From positions 79,884 to 143,883 of the forward strand of contig JACPOC010000015.1 in the NCBI GenBank assembly GCA_016185125.1: a stretch of 64,000 nucleotides of DNA, in the 5' to 3' direction. Of this stretch, positions 18,211 through 27,084 are shown one piece after another. The stretch is from Bacteroidota bacterium. Its GTDB lineage: Bacteria; Bacteroidota; Bacteroidia; B-17B0; Aurantibacillaceae. Position numbers and translations under genes: made by a program. The stretch's first letter is position 1, and each line of letters starts with the position of its first letter. The notes beneath the pieces are model-generated. The model was not told where the DNA came from. It made no database searches and was given only the letters and a program-made list of their open reading frames with translations.

Positions 18211-20286
18211 ATGAATAAAAATATAATCACAAAAGTCCTTGGTGTATCCTGTGTTGTTGCTGCCGCAATAACCATGTACACTCTGGATTCACAAAAATCT
18301 CCTCTGCAGGCTTCAAGTCACAGAGAAGCGCCATTGATTGCGAACGATCCATTGGCCGATAACACAGACCTTTACGCATTCCGTAGCCCTGATGATACTA
18401 ATAAAGTAACCATTATTGCTAATTACGTTCCTTTGCAATTACCGCAAGGAGGACCTAATTATGCTACGTTTGGTAAAAATGTAAGATATGAAATTCATAT
18501 TGAAAATAACGGAACAGCCGGTGATGATATCACTTACCGTTTTACCTTTAACCAAGTAAACGAAGACACTACTACTTTCTTTAACATCCGTTTAGGAAAG
18601 CAGAACTTAAAAACTACTTATGTAGCTGAAAAAAGTGTTAATGGCGGTGCCTTTACTACTATTGTAGGAGCAGGAGTTGTTCCTCCAAATAACGTTGGGC
18701 CTCGTTCCATTTCAGGCGGTGCAGGTTTAAATACTAATTACCCTGCGTTAATGGCTGCTGCAATTGCAACTGCAACAGGTGGTGGCGGAGAAAAAGTATT
18801 CTGCGGACCGGTTGACGATCCTTTCTTTGTTGATCTGGGTGGTATTTTTGATTTAGGCCAAACCCGTGCCGGTGGTATTGGTGTTAACAGGCCGGAAGAC
18901 GGAGTTGCTTGTAAGAACATTCATACAATCGCACTTCAAATTCCAATCAGCTCTTTACAGCAAAACAGTTTAGCAGTTACTTCTGCAACTAATATCTTAG
19001 ACGGCCGCTTTATTATCGGTGTTTGGGCTTCAGCAAGCAGACAGCAGATCAGAACCTTAAACACTAACGGAACTGAATCTTACACAGGTTCTTTTGTTCA
19101 GGTTTCTCGTATTGGAATGCCTTTAACTAACGAAGCTGTTATTCCTATCGGATCTAAAGACAGATGGAATTCACGTACTCCTTACAACGAAATAGCATCA
19201 AACGATGAGTTTTTCTGTAATCCTGAGTTAGCATTGTATATGGATAATTCTCAGTTCGGTAGTGCTGTTCCTGCTTTATCCGCTTTACGCACTCAAAGTG
19301 CTTCTTTACAAACTTATGACTTCCGTAATGGAAAAGCAGGTTTATATCCTTTATACGCAACTAACGCGGGTGCAGGTACTGCATTAGATACTAACGTGTT
19401 TGGTAAGTATTTATTACGTCCGGCTCGTCCACGTTCGGTAGATATTCTTCCAATTTTCCACACCGGGGTTCCAAATTTACGTCCCTACCAATTAGCTACA
19501 GGTAAAGGTGGTAATCCACTGGCTGCAGGTAAGCCGTTTATCAATAATTTTTTACCAATTTTTGGTGATATGTTGCGTTTAAACATGGCAGTTCCTGTAA
19601 CTCCTCGTAATAGCCCTAATTTCAGTTCTTTAGGATTAATTCAGGCCGCTGTTATCGGATTAACAAGTCCTTCATACAGTACTATTGCACTTCAAAATAT
19701 TCCTAACATGGATGGATTCCCTAACGGTCGTCGTTTAGAAGACGATGTTACCCGTATTGAATTACAAGCTGTGGGCGGAGTTGTTTTAGCCGCAATTGGT
19801 TTATGGTATGATGATTATACTGCCGGCGGAGCTAATCCTGTTACTCCTAAATTATTAGCAACCTTAGGTTACAGCACAGGTATCGAGAAAAACGATACAA
19901 CGTTCAAAGCTAACTTCCCGTATTGCCAAACTCCTTGGTCGGGTTACGGTAAATGCGGCGGACCAACTGCTATCAACAACACGGTTGGTTTCTCTGAATT
20001 TGGTGTAGGTTACAGTGCGCCTGCGTTAGCAATGGTACAAAATTATCCTAACCCTTTTAAAGGCCATACCACTTTTAAATACCACGTTGCAACAACTGCA
20101 CCGGTTAGCATTTCAGTTTATGATTTGTCAGGTAAGCGTGTAGCTGTGGTAATGAATGAAACAAAACAACCTGGTACTTATGAGGTAACGTATAACGCTG
20201 AGAATCTTGCTCAGGGTATATATATTGCTACTTTATCTTCAGGTTCAACAGTAATACAATCTGTAAAGATATCTGCTGTTAAATAA
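18211..20286 (+). CDS. Exported DUF4331 protein B with T9SS sorting domain
   Basis: A 691-residue paralogue of the preceding protein: same signal region and ASSHREAPLIANDPLADNTD start, same DUF4331 body (residues ~35-585), then a ~100-residue tail. The tail has the type A T9SS sorting pattern (MVQNYPNPFKGHTTFKYHV, ISVYDLSGKRV, GIYIATLSSGSTVIQSVKISAVK). The protein would therefore cross the outer membrane and be anchored or released outside. The gap to the upstream paralogue is 26 bases, and a strong terminator follows. Biochemical role unknown; its neighbours suggest a link to envelope or metal uptake. Confidence 0.9.
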   Translation: MNKNIITKVLGVSCVVAAAITMYTLDSQKSPLQASSHREAPLIANDPLADNTDLYAFRSPDDTNKVTIIANYVPLQLPQGGPNYATFGKNVRYEIHIENNGTAGDDITYRFTFNQVNEDTTTFFNIRLGKQNLKTTYVAEKSVNGGAFTTIVGAGVVPPNNVGPRSISGGAGLNTNYPALMAAAIATATGGGGEKVFCGPVDDPFFVDLGGIFDLGQTRAGGIGVNRPEDGVACKNIHTIALQIPISSLQQNSLAVTSATNILDGRFIIGVWASASRQQIRTLNTNGTESYTGSFVQVSRIGMPLTNEAVIPIGSKDRWNSRTPYNEIASNDEFFCNPELALYMDNSQFGSAVPALSALRTQSASLQTYDFRNGKAGLYPLYATNAGAGTALDTNVFGKYLLRPARPRSVDILPIFHTGVPNLRPYQLATGKGGNPLAAGKPFINNFLPIFGDMLRLNMAVPVTPRNSPNFSSLGLIQAAVIGLTSPSYSTIALQNIPNMDGFPNGRRLEDDVTRIELQAVGGVVLAAIGLWYDDYTAGGANPVTPKLLATLGYSTGIEKNDTTFKANFPYCQTPWSGYGKCGGPTAINNTVGFSEFGVGYSAPALAMVQNYPNPFKGHTTFKYHVATTAPVSISVYDLSGKRVAVVMNETKQPGTYEVTYNAENLAQGIYIATLSSGSTVIQSVKISAVK

Positions 20287-20307
20287 TTTTAAATTAAATA
20301 ATTATTT

Positions 20308-20349
20308 AGAATCGGGTTCCTTTTAATCAGGAACCCGATTCTTTTTTTT
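20308..20349 (+). terminator. Strong intrinsic terminator after the DUF4331 pair
   Basis: A 13-bp perfect stem AGAATCGGGTTCC / GGAACCCGATTCT with a 9-base loop, followed by eight T. It separates the DUF4331 pair from the TPR-HupE genes as transcription units, at least partly. Confidence 0.93.
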
Positions 20350-20373
20350 AAGTTTGTTTTAATAACAATTATC

Positions 20374-21702
20374 ATGCGTAAAAATCTATATATTATTCTG
20401 GTTGCAGTAACTTCGCTGCTGCTCATCTGCATCTTTATATTTTCAAAAAAACAGAAAGTTGTAACGCCACCGTATAAAGAAAGAAAAAGTAATGTAGCCC
20501 TTTCAGGTGAGTGGTTAAATACCAAAAAAGCTATTGAAGGATTATTGGCTGCCATTGAGCAAAACCCTGATGATTATAAAGCTATGCTTGAACTTTCTCA
20601 AGCTTACATTCAAGAAGGCCGCATTACCGGCGATCATGCTTACTACGATAAAGCCGCGCTTCAATTACTCGATAGAATTCTTGAAAAACAACCTGATAAT
20701 TTTGATGCCATGTGCTGCAAGGCAACCGTGCTTTTATCCCAACATCATTTTGGAGAAGGATTACAACTTGCTAATAAAGCACTGCCTCTTAATCCCGATA
20801 ATGCTTTTATTTATGGTATTCTTTGCGATGCGCATCTTGAATTAGGTAATTACAAAGAAGCCGTTGCAATGGCTGATAAAATGGTTTCTATTCGTCCGGA
20901 TATTCGTTCGTATGCGCGCGTTTCTTATTTACGTGAAATTTACGGGGATATTCCGGGAGCCATACAAGCTATTCGTTTAGCTGTTGAAGCAGGATATCCG
21001 GGCCTGGAACAAACAGAATGGACCAGATGCGTCCTCGCTCACTTATATGAAAGTACGGGTAAGCTTGACAGTGCACAATATGAATATAAAATTTCTTTAA
21101 GAGACCGTCCTGATTATCCTTTTGCCATAGCGGGATTAGGAAAAATAGAAAAAGCGAAAGGCAACTACAAAGCGGCTATAGCGTATTTTGAAAAAGCGAA
21201 AAAATTGGTGACCGAATATTCTTTTTCGGATGAATTAACAGATCTTTATCGCTTGAATAACGAAAAAGAAAATGCCGATAAAAATGCTCAGGAAGTTATT
21301 GAGATGTTAAGCCCGCAATCAGAGGTAGAAGGCGAAAGCGGCCATGGGCATTATGCGGATAAAGAACTGGCCTATGCTTACTTAAAAATAAACGATGTAA
21401 AAAGTGCGCTAAAACATGCAGTAATTGAATATCAGAGAAGGCCTGAAAATATTGATGTTTGCGAAACTTTGGCGTGGGTTAAATTTAAGAATAACGAAAC
21501 TTCGGAAGCAAATAAACTTATTGATAAGGCCATGAGAACGGGAAGTAAAAACCCTGTGCTTTTATGCCGTGCGGGCCTAATTAAAATCAAAAATGGTCAG
21601 GCAGAAAAAGGAAAAGAATTAATTAAATTAGCTTTAGAAACCAACCCATTTCTGGAAATTGAATTAAAACACGAAGCCGGAGCATATTTAGCTCAAAAGT
21701 AG
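20374..21702 (+). CDS. Membrane-anchored TPR protein
   Basis: A 442-residue protein with an N-terminal membrane helix (residues ~4-24, LYIILVAVTSLLLICIFIF) and about eight tetratricopeptide repeats (for example DDYKAMLELSQAYIQEGR, PDNFDAMCCKATVLLSQ, YPFAIAGLGKIEKAKGNYKAA). It likely faces the periplasm as a scaffold. It starts 24 bases after the DUF4331 terminator and is followed by the HupE/UreJ-like gene after five bases, so those two are translated together. No catalytic motif is seen. Confidence 0.85.
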   Translation: MRKNLYIILVAVTSLLLICIFIFSKKQKVVTPPYKERKSNVALSGEWLNTKKAIEGLLAAIEQNPDDYKAMLELSQAYIQEGRITGDHAYYDKAALQLLDRILEKQPDNFDAMCCKATVLLSQHHFGEGLQLANKALPLNPDNAFIYGILCDAHLELGNYKEAVAMADKMVSIRPDIRSYARVSYLREIYGDIPGAIQAIRLAVEAGYPGLEQTEWTRCVLAHLYESTGKLDSAQYEYKISLRDRPDYPFAIAGLGKIEKAKGNYKAAIAYFEKAKKLVTEYSFSDELTDLYRLNNEKENADKNAQEVIEMLSPQSEVEGESGHGHYADKELAYAYLKINDVKSALKHAVIEYQRRPENIDVCETLAWVKFKNNETSEANKLIDKAMRTGSKNPVLLCRAGLIKIKNGQAEKGKELIKLALETNPFLEIELKHEAGAYLAQK

Positions 21703-21707
21703 CGCGT

Positions 21708-22394
21708 ATGGAGTTTCTTAAAAAAAATAACATTCGGTGTATAATAATTGCATTTATAACACTTGCTCTCACGCTTATTCCTACGGTTATTCAGGCGCAT
21801 CCTTCTGATGAATATTTTGCCAAACTTTCGCGTACAGATGTTTTTTACATTTACCTGGAGTTAGGTTTCACTCACATTATCCCTTTAGGATTTGATCACA
21901 TCCTTTTTATTTTAAGTCTGTTTTTATTAAGTCCTAAATTAAAAACAATTATCTGGCAAGCTACCGCATTTACGGTTGCTCATTCAATTACACTCGGACT
22001 TGCCATGTTTGGAGTTGTTTCGGCACCCTCCCATATTGTTGAGCCCATTATAGCCCTTTCCATCATGTTTGTAGCTATTGAAAATATTATTTCCGATAAA
22101 TTAAGGCCAAGCAGAATTTTAATAGTGTTTGCATTCGGATTGATTCATGGCCTAGGATTTGCAGGTGTGCTCAAAGATCTTGGCTTACCTAAAAAAGAAT
22201 TTATCAATGCACTTATTAGTTTTAATATTGGAGTTGAATTGGGACAGGTGGCCATAATTTTAAGTGCATGGTTCTTATTTGGTAAATGGTTTAATCAAAA
22301 GCCATGGTACAGGAAGGTGATTGTTAACCCTTTATCTGCCCTTATTGCAGCTATTGCCCTTTATTGGACAATCGAGCGGGCGTTTTTCCAATAA
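21708..22394 (+). CDS. HupE/UreJ-like membrane protein
   Basis: A 228-residue polytopic membrane protein with a signal-like first helix (ALTLIPTVIQAHPS) and six further hydrophobic segments. It has the HupE/UreJ_2 pattern: GFTHIIPLGFDHILFILSLFLL, FTVAHSITLGLAMFG, FGLIHGLGFAGVLKDL. The conserved His and Asp within helices are those thought to carry nickel or another divalent metal in the HupE/UreJ family. The gene is coupled to the upstream TPR gene (5-bp gap) and followed by a small exported protein and a TonB-dependent receptor. No hydrogenase or urease genes are near, so the metal and its user are open. Confidence 0.85.
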   Translation: MEFLKKNNIRCIIIAFITLALTLIPTVIQAHPSDEYFAKLSRTDVFYIYLELGFTHIIPLGFDHILFILSLFLLSPKLKTIIWQATAFTVAHSITLGLAMFGVVSAPSHIVEPIIALSIMFVAIENIISDKLRPSRILIVFAFGLIHGLGFAGVLKDLGLPKKEFINALISFNIGVELGQVAIILSAWFLFGKWFNQKPWYRKVIVNPLSALIAAIALYWTIERAFFQ

Positions 22395-22439
22395 AATGGA
22401 TTTAAATCCAAAAGCATTAAAACTTCGTATATATTTTAG

Positions 22440-22811
22440 GTGAAGAAACTTTTTATCTATATTCTTTTATTTTTTTACGTAGCTGTTCAGTTAAAACCTT
22501 TAACTGCGATTGTTAATGACGTATTGGCTCACACGTTTTTTAAAGCGCAGCACATGGCCACAATTCACTATGAAAATGGTAAGTATCACTTGCATGCCGA
22601 ATTGAAAGACATTTCTGAAAAAAATAATTTAACGCCTTCTGAAAAAGCACCTTCTTCTCAAAAAACAAATGATTCGGTTTCCTTGCATACCACCCCTGAT
22701 TTTATTTTTCAACTTAATAAACAGGCACTACTATCTCAGTATCCAACCGAAGCAACAAATGCGCTTCCCAGTGCCTTCCTTAAAATCAGCAGCCCTCCAC
22801 CAAAAGTTTAA
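22440..22811 (+). CDS. Small exported protein upstream of a TonB-dependent receptor
   Basis: A 123-residue protein starting at GTG, with a signal peptide (MKKLFIYILLFFYVAVQLKP) and a His-containing stretch in the middle (HTFFKAQHMATIHYENGKYHLHAEL). The C-terminus is low in structure and ends SSPPPKV. I do not recognise a named domain. The five closely spaced His residues could bind metal, which would fit the HupE-like protein before it and the receptor after it. The 45-base gap from hupE and the shared strand suggest one operon. An ATG start is not available in frame near the signal peptide. Confidence 0.65.
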   Translation: MKKLFIYILLFFYVAVQLKPLTAIVNDVLAHTFFKAQHMATIHYENGKYHLHAELKDISEKNNLTPSEKAPSSQKTNDSVSLHTTPDFIFQLNKQALLSQYPTEATNALPSAFLKISSPPPKV

Positions 22812-22879
22812 TTTCTTTTCTCAATTTAATTTTCTATTGATATTCCGGAAAGATATTTAAGGCATTTCATTCTTATTTA

Positions 22880-23003
22880 ACAGGAACTTTCTGTATTATT
22901 CAAAGATTTCTTAATTGAATTTTAAGCTGCAAGGCTATTCTTGCATGGAGATAAAATAATTTATTTTTAACAGGACTTCCTGCTAGTAAATAACCTTGCA
23001 GCT
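22880..23003 (+). promoter_or_regulatory. Structured leader before the TonB-dependent receptor
   Basis: A 15-bp inverted repeat with one mismatch, AGCTGCAAGGCTATT (22925-22939) and AATAACCTTGCAGCT (22989-23003), encloses a smaller hairpin CAGGA-CT-TCCTG (22971-22982). A related hairpin ACAG-CTGT sits at 22880-22894, and the two small hairpins share the direct repeat TTAACAGGA. The structure ends 37 bases before the receptor ATG. It fits no riboswitch class I can name. Confidence 0.55.
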
Positions 23004-23040
23004 ATCTTAAATTTTTACACCAATTTCAAATTTTTTTACA

Positions 23041-25347
23041 ATGACTTTTAATTTTACTAAATACAAATATTACCTTCTTTTATATTGCCTTACTGTTACT
23101 ACTATCATTAATTCTCAAACTTCTATTAAAGGAAAAGTTTCCGATAAAGAAAACGGTGCGCTGCTTGAAAACGTAAATATTATTATTGACAAAACCAACA
23201 GTCACGCCCATTCAGATGATAAAGGCAATTTTTATTTTGTAAATATTCCCATGGGCAAATACGATTTAGAATTTGAGCGAATAGGTTATGAAAAACAAAT
23301 TATTAATGTAGTAATATCTTCAATAGACACAGTGGCATTAAATGTGCTTCTGGTTTCAAAAGCTATTGATCTAAACGAAATTGCAATAGAGGTAGACAAA
23401 CCTGTTTCAGCCGCTTCATCATCTTATTTAAGCCAAAAAGATTTTAATAATCGGCCAAAAAACTCTGCACAAGATATGCTTCGATTAGTGCCGGGTTTAT
23501 TTATTGCACAACATGCCGGCGGAGGTAAATCTGAACAGATTTTTATTCGAGGATTCGACGCCGATCACGGAACAGATGTAGCCACTTTTGTGGACGGTAT
23601 TCCTGTGAATATGCCCAGCCAGGCGCATGGCCAAGGATATGCTGATCTTCACTTTTTAATTCCTGAAGTTGTAGAAGGGATGAGCATCTTTAAAGGCGCC
23701 TCCTCGCCATTATATGGTGATTTTGCTACCGCGGCAGCCATAGGTTTTAAAACATTCGACTCATTACCCAACAATCTTCTACAACTTGAAACAGGTTCGG
23801 TTCCCCGCTCAAAGGCTGTAACTAGTAACAGAGGGCTTGCAATGTTAAAAGTACCCTTTAATAATAGCAAGATAAATTCTTATTTTGCTGCGGATGTAAT
23901 AAACAACAGAGGATTCTTTGACATAAGTCAGGATTTTAAAAGAGTAAATTTATTTTCCAAAACAACCTTTGCCATAAACGATCATAGTCGGCTAAATTTT
24001 TCCGTAACAGGTTTCGGATCTTCATGGAATGCTTCGGGTCAAATACCTGAAAGGGGAGTTGCCTCCGGAATTATTGGTCGCTTCGGCAGCATTGATCCAA
24101 ACGAAGGAGGAACCACACAAAGAAATAATTATAATTTAACTTACACCTACAAGCTTGGAACAGGCGAGTTTGAAGCTCAGGCCTATATGAGCAATTACAG
24201 ATTTAAATTATTTTCAAATTTCACTTTCTTTTTAATTGATTCTGTGAGAGGAGATATGATTGAGCAAAATGATAATCGTACAGTTCGAGGCTTAAATACT
24301 AAATACACAATTGGGCATAGGTTGTTTAACATGAATAATAAATTTACGTTTGGAACATCATTTCGCGATGATGATATCCAAAATGATTTGTGGCGTTCTC
24401 CAAACAGAGAGCGCTTCAAGGCAAATGCGAATGCCTTAATCCGTCAACGGTCAAACGCTGTGTTTGTAAATGAAGTATTTAGATTTAACGATCACTTCCG
24501 AATGGAAATTGGATTACGTTACGATTATTTTATATTTGACGTCCAAGATCTTATCCCCACTGATTCAACCCATAAAAATTATTCAGGCTTTAATTACCAA
24601 TCTGCTTTTAATCCAAAATTAAATTTAATATATACGGTAAATAGCAAAATTCAATTCTTCTTTAATTCAGGCAGCGGCTATCACTCAAACGATGCGCGAT
24701 CATCTGTTCAGGAAAAAAACCAGCATCGCCTGCCCAAAGCCGTTAGCTCTGAATTAGGAACATTGCTTCACATAAATAGCAGAACAGTTATTTCAGCGGC
24801 TGCCTGGGCAATGGATTTAAGCAATGAACTGGTTTATGCCGGAGATGATGGCACAACCGAAAACAGAGGTGCCAGCAGAAGAATTGGCGTTGATTTAAGC
24901 GGGAGAGCGCAATTATTATCTTGGCTATATTTTGACGCGGATATAAACATATCTAAAGGAAGATTTATTGATACTTTATTCGGATATACAAAAAAAGAAA
25001 ATTACTATATCCCCTTGGCACCTATTTTAACTTCTTCCGGAGGATTAACAGCCAAGTTTAAAAGTATAGAGTTGGGGTTGCGTTATAGGTATATGAAAGA
25101 CAGGCCGGCGAATGAAACTAATACTATTATAGCGCGAGGATATAACGTATTTGATTTTACGGTTAATTATAAAACTAAACGGTATAAAGTTGGACTTTTA
25201 ATTGAAAATATTTTAGATGTAAATTGGAATGAAGCTCAATTCGCTACAGAAACACGTTTGCGAAATGAAAAAAAATCAGTAGACGAGCTTCACTTTACAC
25301 CGGGCACACCCTTTTACGCGAAACTGGTTTTAGGATATATTTTTTAG
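23041..25347 (+). CDS. TonB-dependent outer membrane receptor with CarboxypepD_reg domain
   Basis: A 768-residue outer membrane receptor. The order is: signal peptide (residues 1-25), a carboxypeptidase-regulatory-like beta-sandwich (~28-115, TSIKGKVSDKENGALLENVN), the plug domain (~140-250, with FIRGFDADHGTDVATFVDG and VNMPSQAHGQGYADLHFL), then a 22-strand barrel ending in an aromatic residue (VLGYIF). The plug is notably rich in His and Asp. It imports a substrate using energy from TonB-ExbBD; the ligand is not stated by the sequence, but linkage to HupE/UreJ suggests a metal or metal complex. No SusD-like partner is present, so glycan import is unlikely. Confidence 0.92.
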   Translation: MTFNFTKYKYYLLLYCLTVTTIINSQTSIKGKVSDKENGALLENVNIIIDKTNSHAHSDDKGNFYFVNIPMGKYDLEFERIGYEKQIINVVISSIDTVALNVLLVSKAIDLNEIAIEVDKPVSAASSSYLSQKDFNNRPKNSAQDMLRLVPGLFIAQHAGGGKSEQIFIRGFDADHGTDVATFVDGIPVNMPSQAHGQGYADLHFLIPEVVEGMSIFKGASSPLYGDFATAAAIGFKTFDSLPNNLLQLETGSVPRSKAVTSNRGLAMLKVPFNNSKINSYFAADVINNRGFFDISQDFKRVNLFSKTTFAINDHSRLNFSVTGFGSSWNASGQIPERGVASGIIGRFGSIDPNEGGTTQRNNYNLTYTYKLGTGEFEAQAYMSNYRFKLFSNFTFFLIDSVRGDMIEQNDNRTVRGLNTKYTIGHRLFNMNNKFTFGTSFRDDDIQNDLWRSPNRERFKANANALIRQRSNAVFVNEVFRFNDHFRMEIGLRYDYFIFDVQDLIPTDSTHKNYSGFNYQSAFNPKLNLIYTVNSKIQFFFNSGSGYHSNDARSSVQEKNQHRLPKAVSSELGTLLHINSRTVISAAAWAMDLSNELVYAGDDGTTENRGASRRIGVDLSGRAQLLSWLYFDADINISKGRFIDTLFGYTKKENYYIPLAPILTSSGGLTAKFKSIELGLRYRYMKDRPANETNTIIARGYNVFDFTVNYKTKRYKVGLLIENILDVNWNEAQFATETRLRNEKKSVDELHFTPGTPFYAKLVLGYIF

Positions 25348-25373
25348 ATCCCATTTTTTCATTAACCACCTTT

Positions 25374-25403
25374 AAAATAGCTGCTTCGGCGGCTATTTTT
25401 TTT
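25374..25403 (+). terminator. Intrinsic terminator after the TonB-dependent receptor
   Basis: An 11-bp stem AAAATAGCTGC / GCGGCTATTTT (one G-T pair) closed by a TTCG tetraloop and followed by a run of T. It closes the HupE-receptor transcription unit. Confidence 0.92.
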
Positions 25404-25419
25404 AATTCCCCCGAAGTAT

Positions 25420-25427
25420 TATCTTTG
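25420..25427 (+). promoter_or_regulatory. -7 element of the zinc-ribbon gene
   Basis: TATCTTTG, a perfect TAnnTTTG match, 20 bases before the ATG at 25448. No clear -33 TTG at 19-21 bases. Confidence 0.55.
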
Positions 25428-25447
25428 AATTTGTAATATTTATTTAA

Positions 25448-26065
25448 ATGACTCCAAACTTAACACCCGAAGAACGTGAACTGATAAAGCTTGTCGGTTT
25501 TTTTAAAAAACGCGCCGAACGTATGATCGAGGAGCAAAAAGTAGATCAGGAATACAGCCAATTAATTGAAACCTGCGATAAATTGGTGGCTCAGATTGAA
25601 TTGCACGGCAAGAACAGGGATATTGTTTTAGGAGAACGCGAACAGCTTAAAAGTTTGGTAAAGGATAACGCCGTGTGCCCTAAGTGCAGCAGCAATGCCA
25701 ACATGAAACTTATTGGCACCGATGTTAACGATAAAGGCTGGAAGAGTAATAAATACAAATGCCGTAAATGCAACATTGAATTTGTTTGGAATGCGCCAAA
25801 TAATCCATGGGACATGATACCTTATGTTGAGAATTTTTTATCGGATCTTGAAGCAAAACTGCAGGCAGAACCTGACCAATCATTAAAGGAACACACTGCC
25901 GGCGTTTTAAATTTAATGAAGGCAAATTTAGATAAATTAAAACCGGTGGTAGAAGCTTCTGACCTTGATTTAGCCGAGCTGGAGGAAAGAGAAAAAGAAA
26001 TGGCGGATATGGTTAAGAAATTTAAAAAACATCTTCTTATTGAAAAAATAAGGATGGAGGATTGA
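25448..26065 (+). CDS. Zinc-ribbon coiled-coil protein of unknown function
   Basis: A 205-residue cytoplasmic protein. Two CxxC pairs form a likely zinc ribbon: CPKC (from residue ~77) and CRKC (~102), about 25 residues apart. They sit between charged, helix-rich segments (LTPEERELIKLVGFFKKRAE before; LAELEEREKEMADMVKKF after) that look like coiled coil. I do not recognise a named family; conserved hypothetical proteins with this layout occur in Bacteroidota. It has its own promoter and ends six bases from the convergent SRPBCC-like gene. Possible roles include nucleic acid binding or a scaffold; none is shown. Confidence 0.75.
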   Translation: MTPNLTPEERELIKLVGFFKKRAERMIEEQKVDQEYSQLIETCDKLVAQIELHGKNRDIVLGEREQLKSLVKDNAVCPKCSSNANMKLIGTDVNDKGWKSNKYKCRKCNIEFVWNAPNNPWDMIPYVENFLSDLEAKLQAEPDQSLKEHTAGVLNLMKANLDKLKPVVEASDLDLAELEEREKEMADMVKKFKKHLLIEKIRMED

Positions 26066-26071
26066 GAAGGT

Positions 26072-26470
26072 TTAATCCCGATCAATATTTTCAAATAATT
26101 TTTGGTGTTGCACTTTAAATATTTTTCCCATAATTTTTTTAACCGGAAAAATAGAATTAAAGGAAACGTTTTCTGTAACCTTTGTTTTATTGTTAACCCT
26201 TTCCAGTAAAAAATCAATTTCAATGAGCACCATTTTTTTTACGCGTGCTTTGATTTTTACCGAGCTGTCACCGATGGCAACTACATTGGCTATGTAGGTA
26301 AAGGAATAGGGTAAAAAAAATATATTCAGCTTTTCAAATAAGAGATAATTATTATCGCCTTTATGCTCCATTTTATAAATAATAGGATGAACGGACACGA
26401 ATTTATCCATGTTGGTTAAATATTGAAAAATAATTTCGGGAGGCTTGTTCAGATAAAATTCGAGTACCAT
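26072..26470 (-). CDS. SRPBCC-like (START/polyketide cyclase fold) protein
   Basis: A 132-residue single-domain protein with the pattern of SRPBCC small-molecule binding proteins: strand-helix start EFYLNKPPEIIFQYLTNMDKF, then repeated beta strands, and a long C-terminal helix (FPVKKIMGKIFKVQHQKLFENI). The relatives bind lipids or small hydrophobic ligands, or act as stress-induced AHSA1-type proteins. It is monocistronic; the next minus-strand gene upstream (csp) is 56 bases away. The assignment rests on fold pattern only, with no catalytic residue to point to. Confidence 0.7.
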   Translation of the reverse strand: MVLEFYLNKPPEIIFQYLTNMDKFVSVHPIIYKMEHKGDNNYLLFEKLNIFFLPYSFTYIANVVAIGDSSVKIKARVKKMVLIEIDFLLERVNNKTKVTENVSFNSIFPVKKIMGKIFKVQHQKLFENIDRD

Positions 26471-26526
26471 ATAAGTAATTGATTCATTAACCTATATCTT
26501 AGCATTTTTTTTATAGAAGGAAGAAA

Positions 26527-26979
26527 TCAGATCTTGGAAACTCGTACGGCGTTTAATCCTTTTTGTCCGTTCTCTACTTCAAAAGTAACTTTTTCCTGTT
26601 CTTTTACAGGTGTTAGTAATCCGTTCACGTGAAAAAATACACTTTCGCGGGATGAATCATCTCTGATAAATCCGTAACCTTTGGCTTCGTTATAAAAGGT
26701 AATAGTTCCTTTACGGGCAACTTCAGGTTGTCTTTCATCATCATGACGACGAGCACCCAACTGAATGTCTTCCAAATTCAACACTTTCTTTTTGTTTGGA
26801 TCCGGAGGCGTGGAGGTAAGCTGACCGTTTTCGTCCACATAGGCAATCATGTCTTCAAAACTTTTGCCTTTATTATTATTAAGCTTTCTATCAGCTTTTT
26901 TTTCTTCTTTTTCCTTGCGTTTTTTCGCTTTTTTCTTTTCGTGTTCTTTCTTACTAAAAGTTTCTTGTGATCTTCCCAT
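26527..26979 (-). CDS. Cold-shock domain protein with basic N-terminal extension
   Basis: A 150-residue protein. Residues ~1-45 are a very Lys/Glu-rich extension (MGRSQETFSKKEHEKKKAKK), a linker follows, and residues ~85-150 form a cold-shock domain with GTITFYNEAKGYGFIRDD (RNP1-like KGYGFI) and VFFHVNGL (RNP2-like). Such proteins are RNA chaperones; this long form with the MGRSQETFSKKE start is usual in Bacteroidota. It has one of the clearest promoters in the window and a 5' leader near 57 bases, which in other cold-shock genes controls temperature-dependent translation. The terminal RVSKI is typical. Confidence 0.92.
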   Translation of the reverse strand: MGRSQETFSKKEHEKKKAKKRKEKEEKKADRKLNNNKGKSFEDMIAYVDENGQLTSTPPDPNKKKVLNLEDIQLGARRHDDERQPEVARKGTITFYNEAKGYGFIRDDSSRESVFFHVNGLLTPVKEQEKVTFEVENGQKGLNAVRVSKI

Positions 26980-27041
26980 GCTTTATTAAAAAAAATCTGT
27001 TTGTTGGCTCAACGGCTTTGTGATATTGAGATACAGATATA

Positions 27042-27072
27042 CAAATATAGTGAAAAAAAGGGAGGTTTGCAA
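27042..27072 (-). promoter_or_regulatory. Promoter of the cold-shock gene
   Basis: On the minus strand TTG (27072-27070), 20 bases, then TATATTTG (27049-27042): a full match to the Bacteroidota consensus. The predicted 5' leader is about 57 bases. Confidence 0.75.
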
Positions 27073-27084
27073 ATGCTGTGGCAG

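Noticed and set aside
18738..18920. Pro-rich minus-strand ORFs in the DUF4331 genes
   Set aside because: Shadows of the conserved beta-rich coding sequence.
26728..26970. Phe-rich plus-strand ORF opposite the cold-shock gene
   Set aside because: Antisense shadow of the Lys/Glu-rich extension; no promoter or start support.
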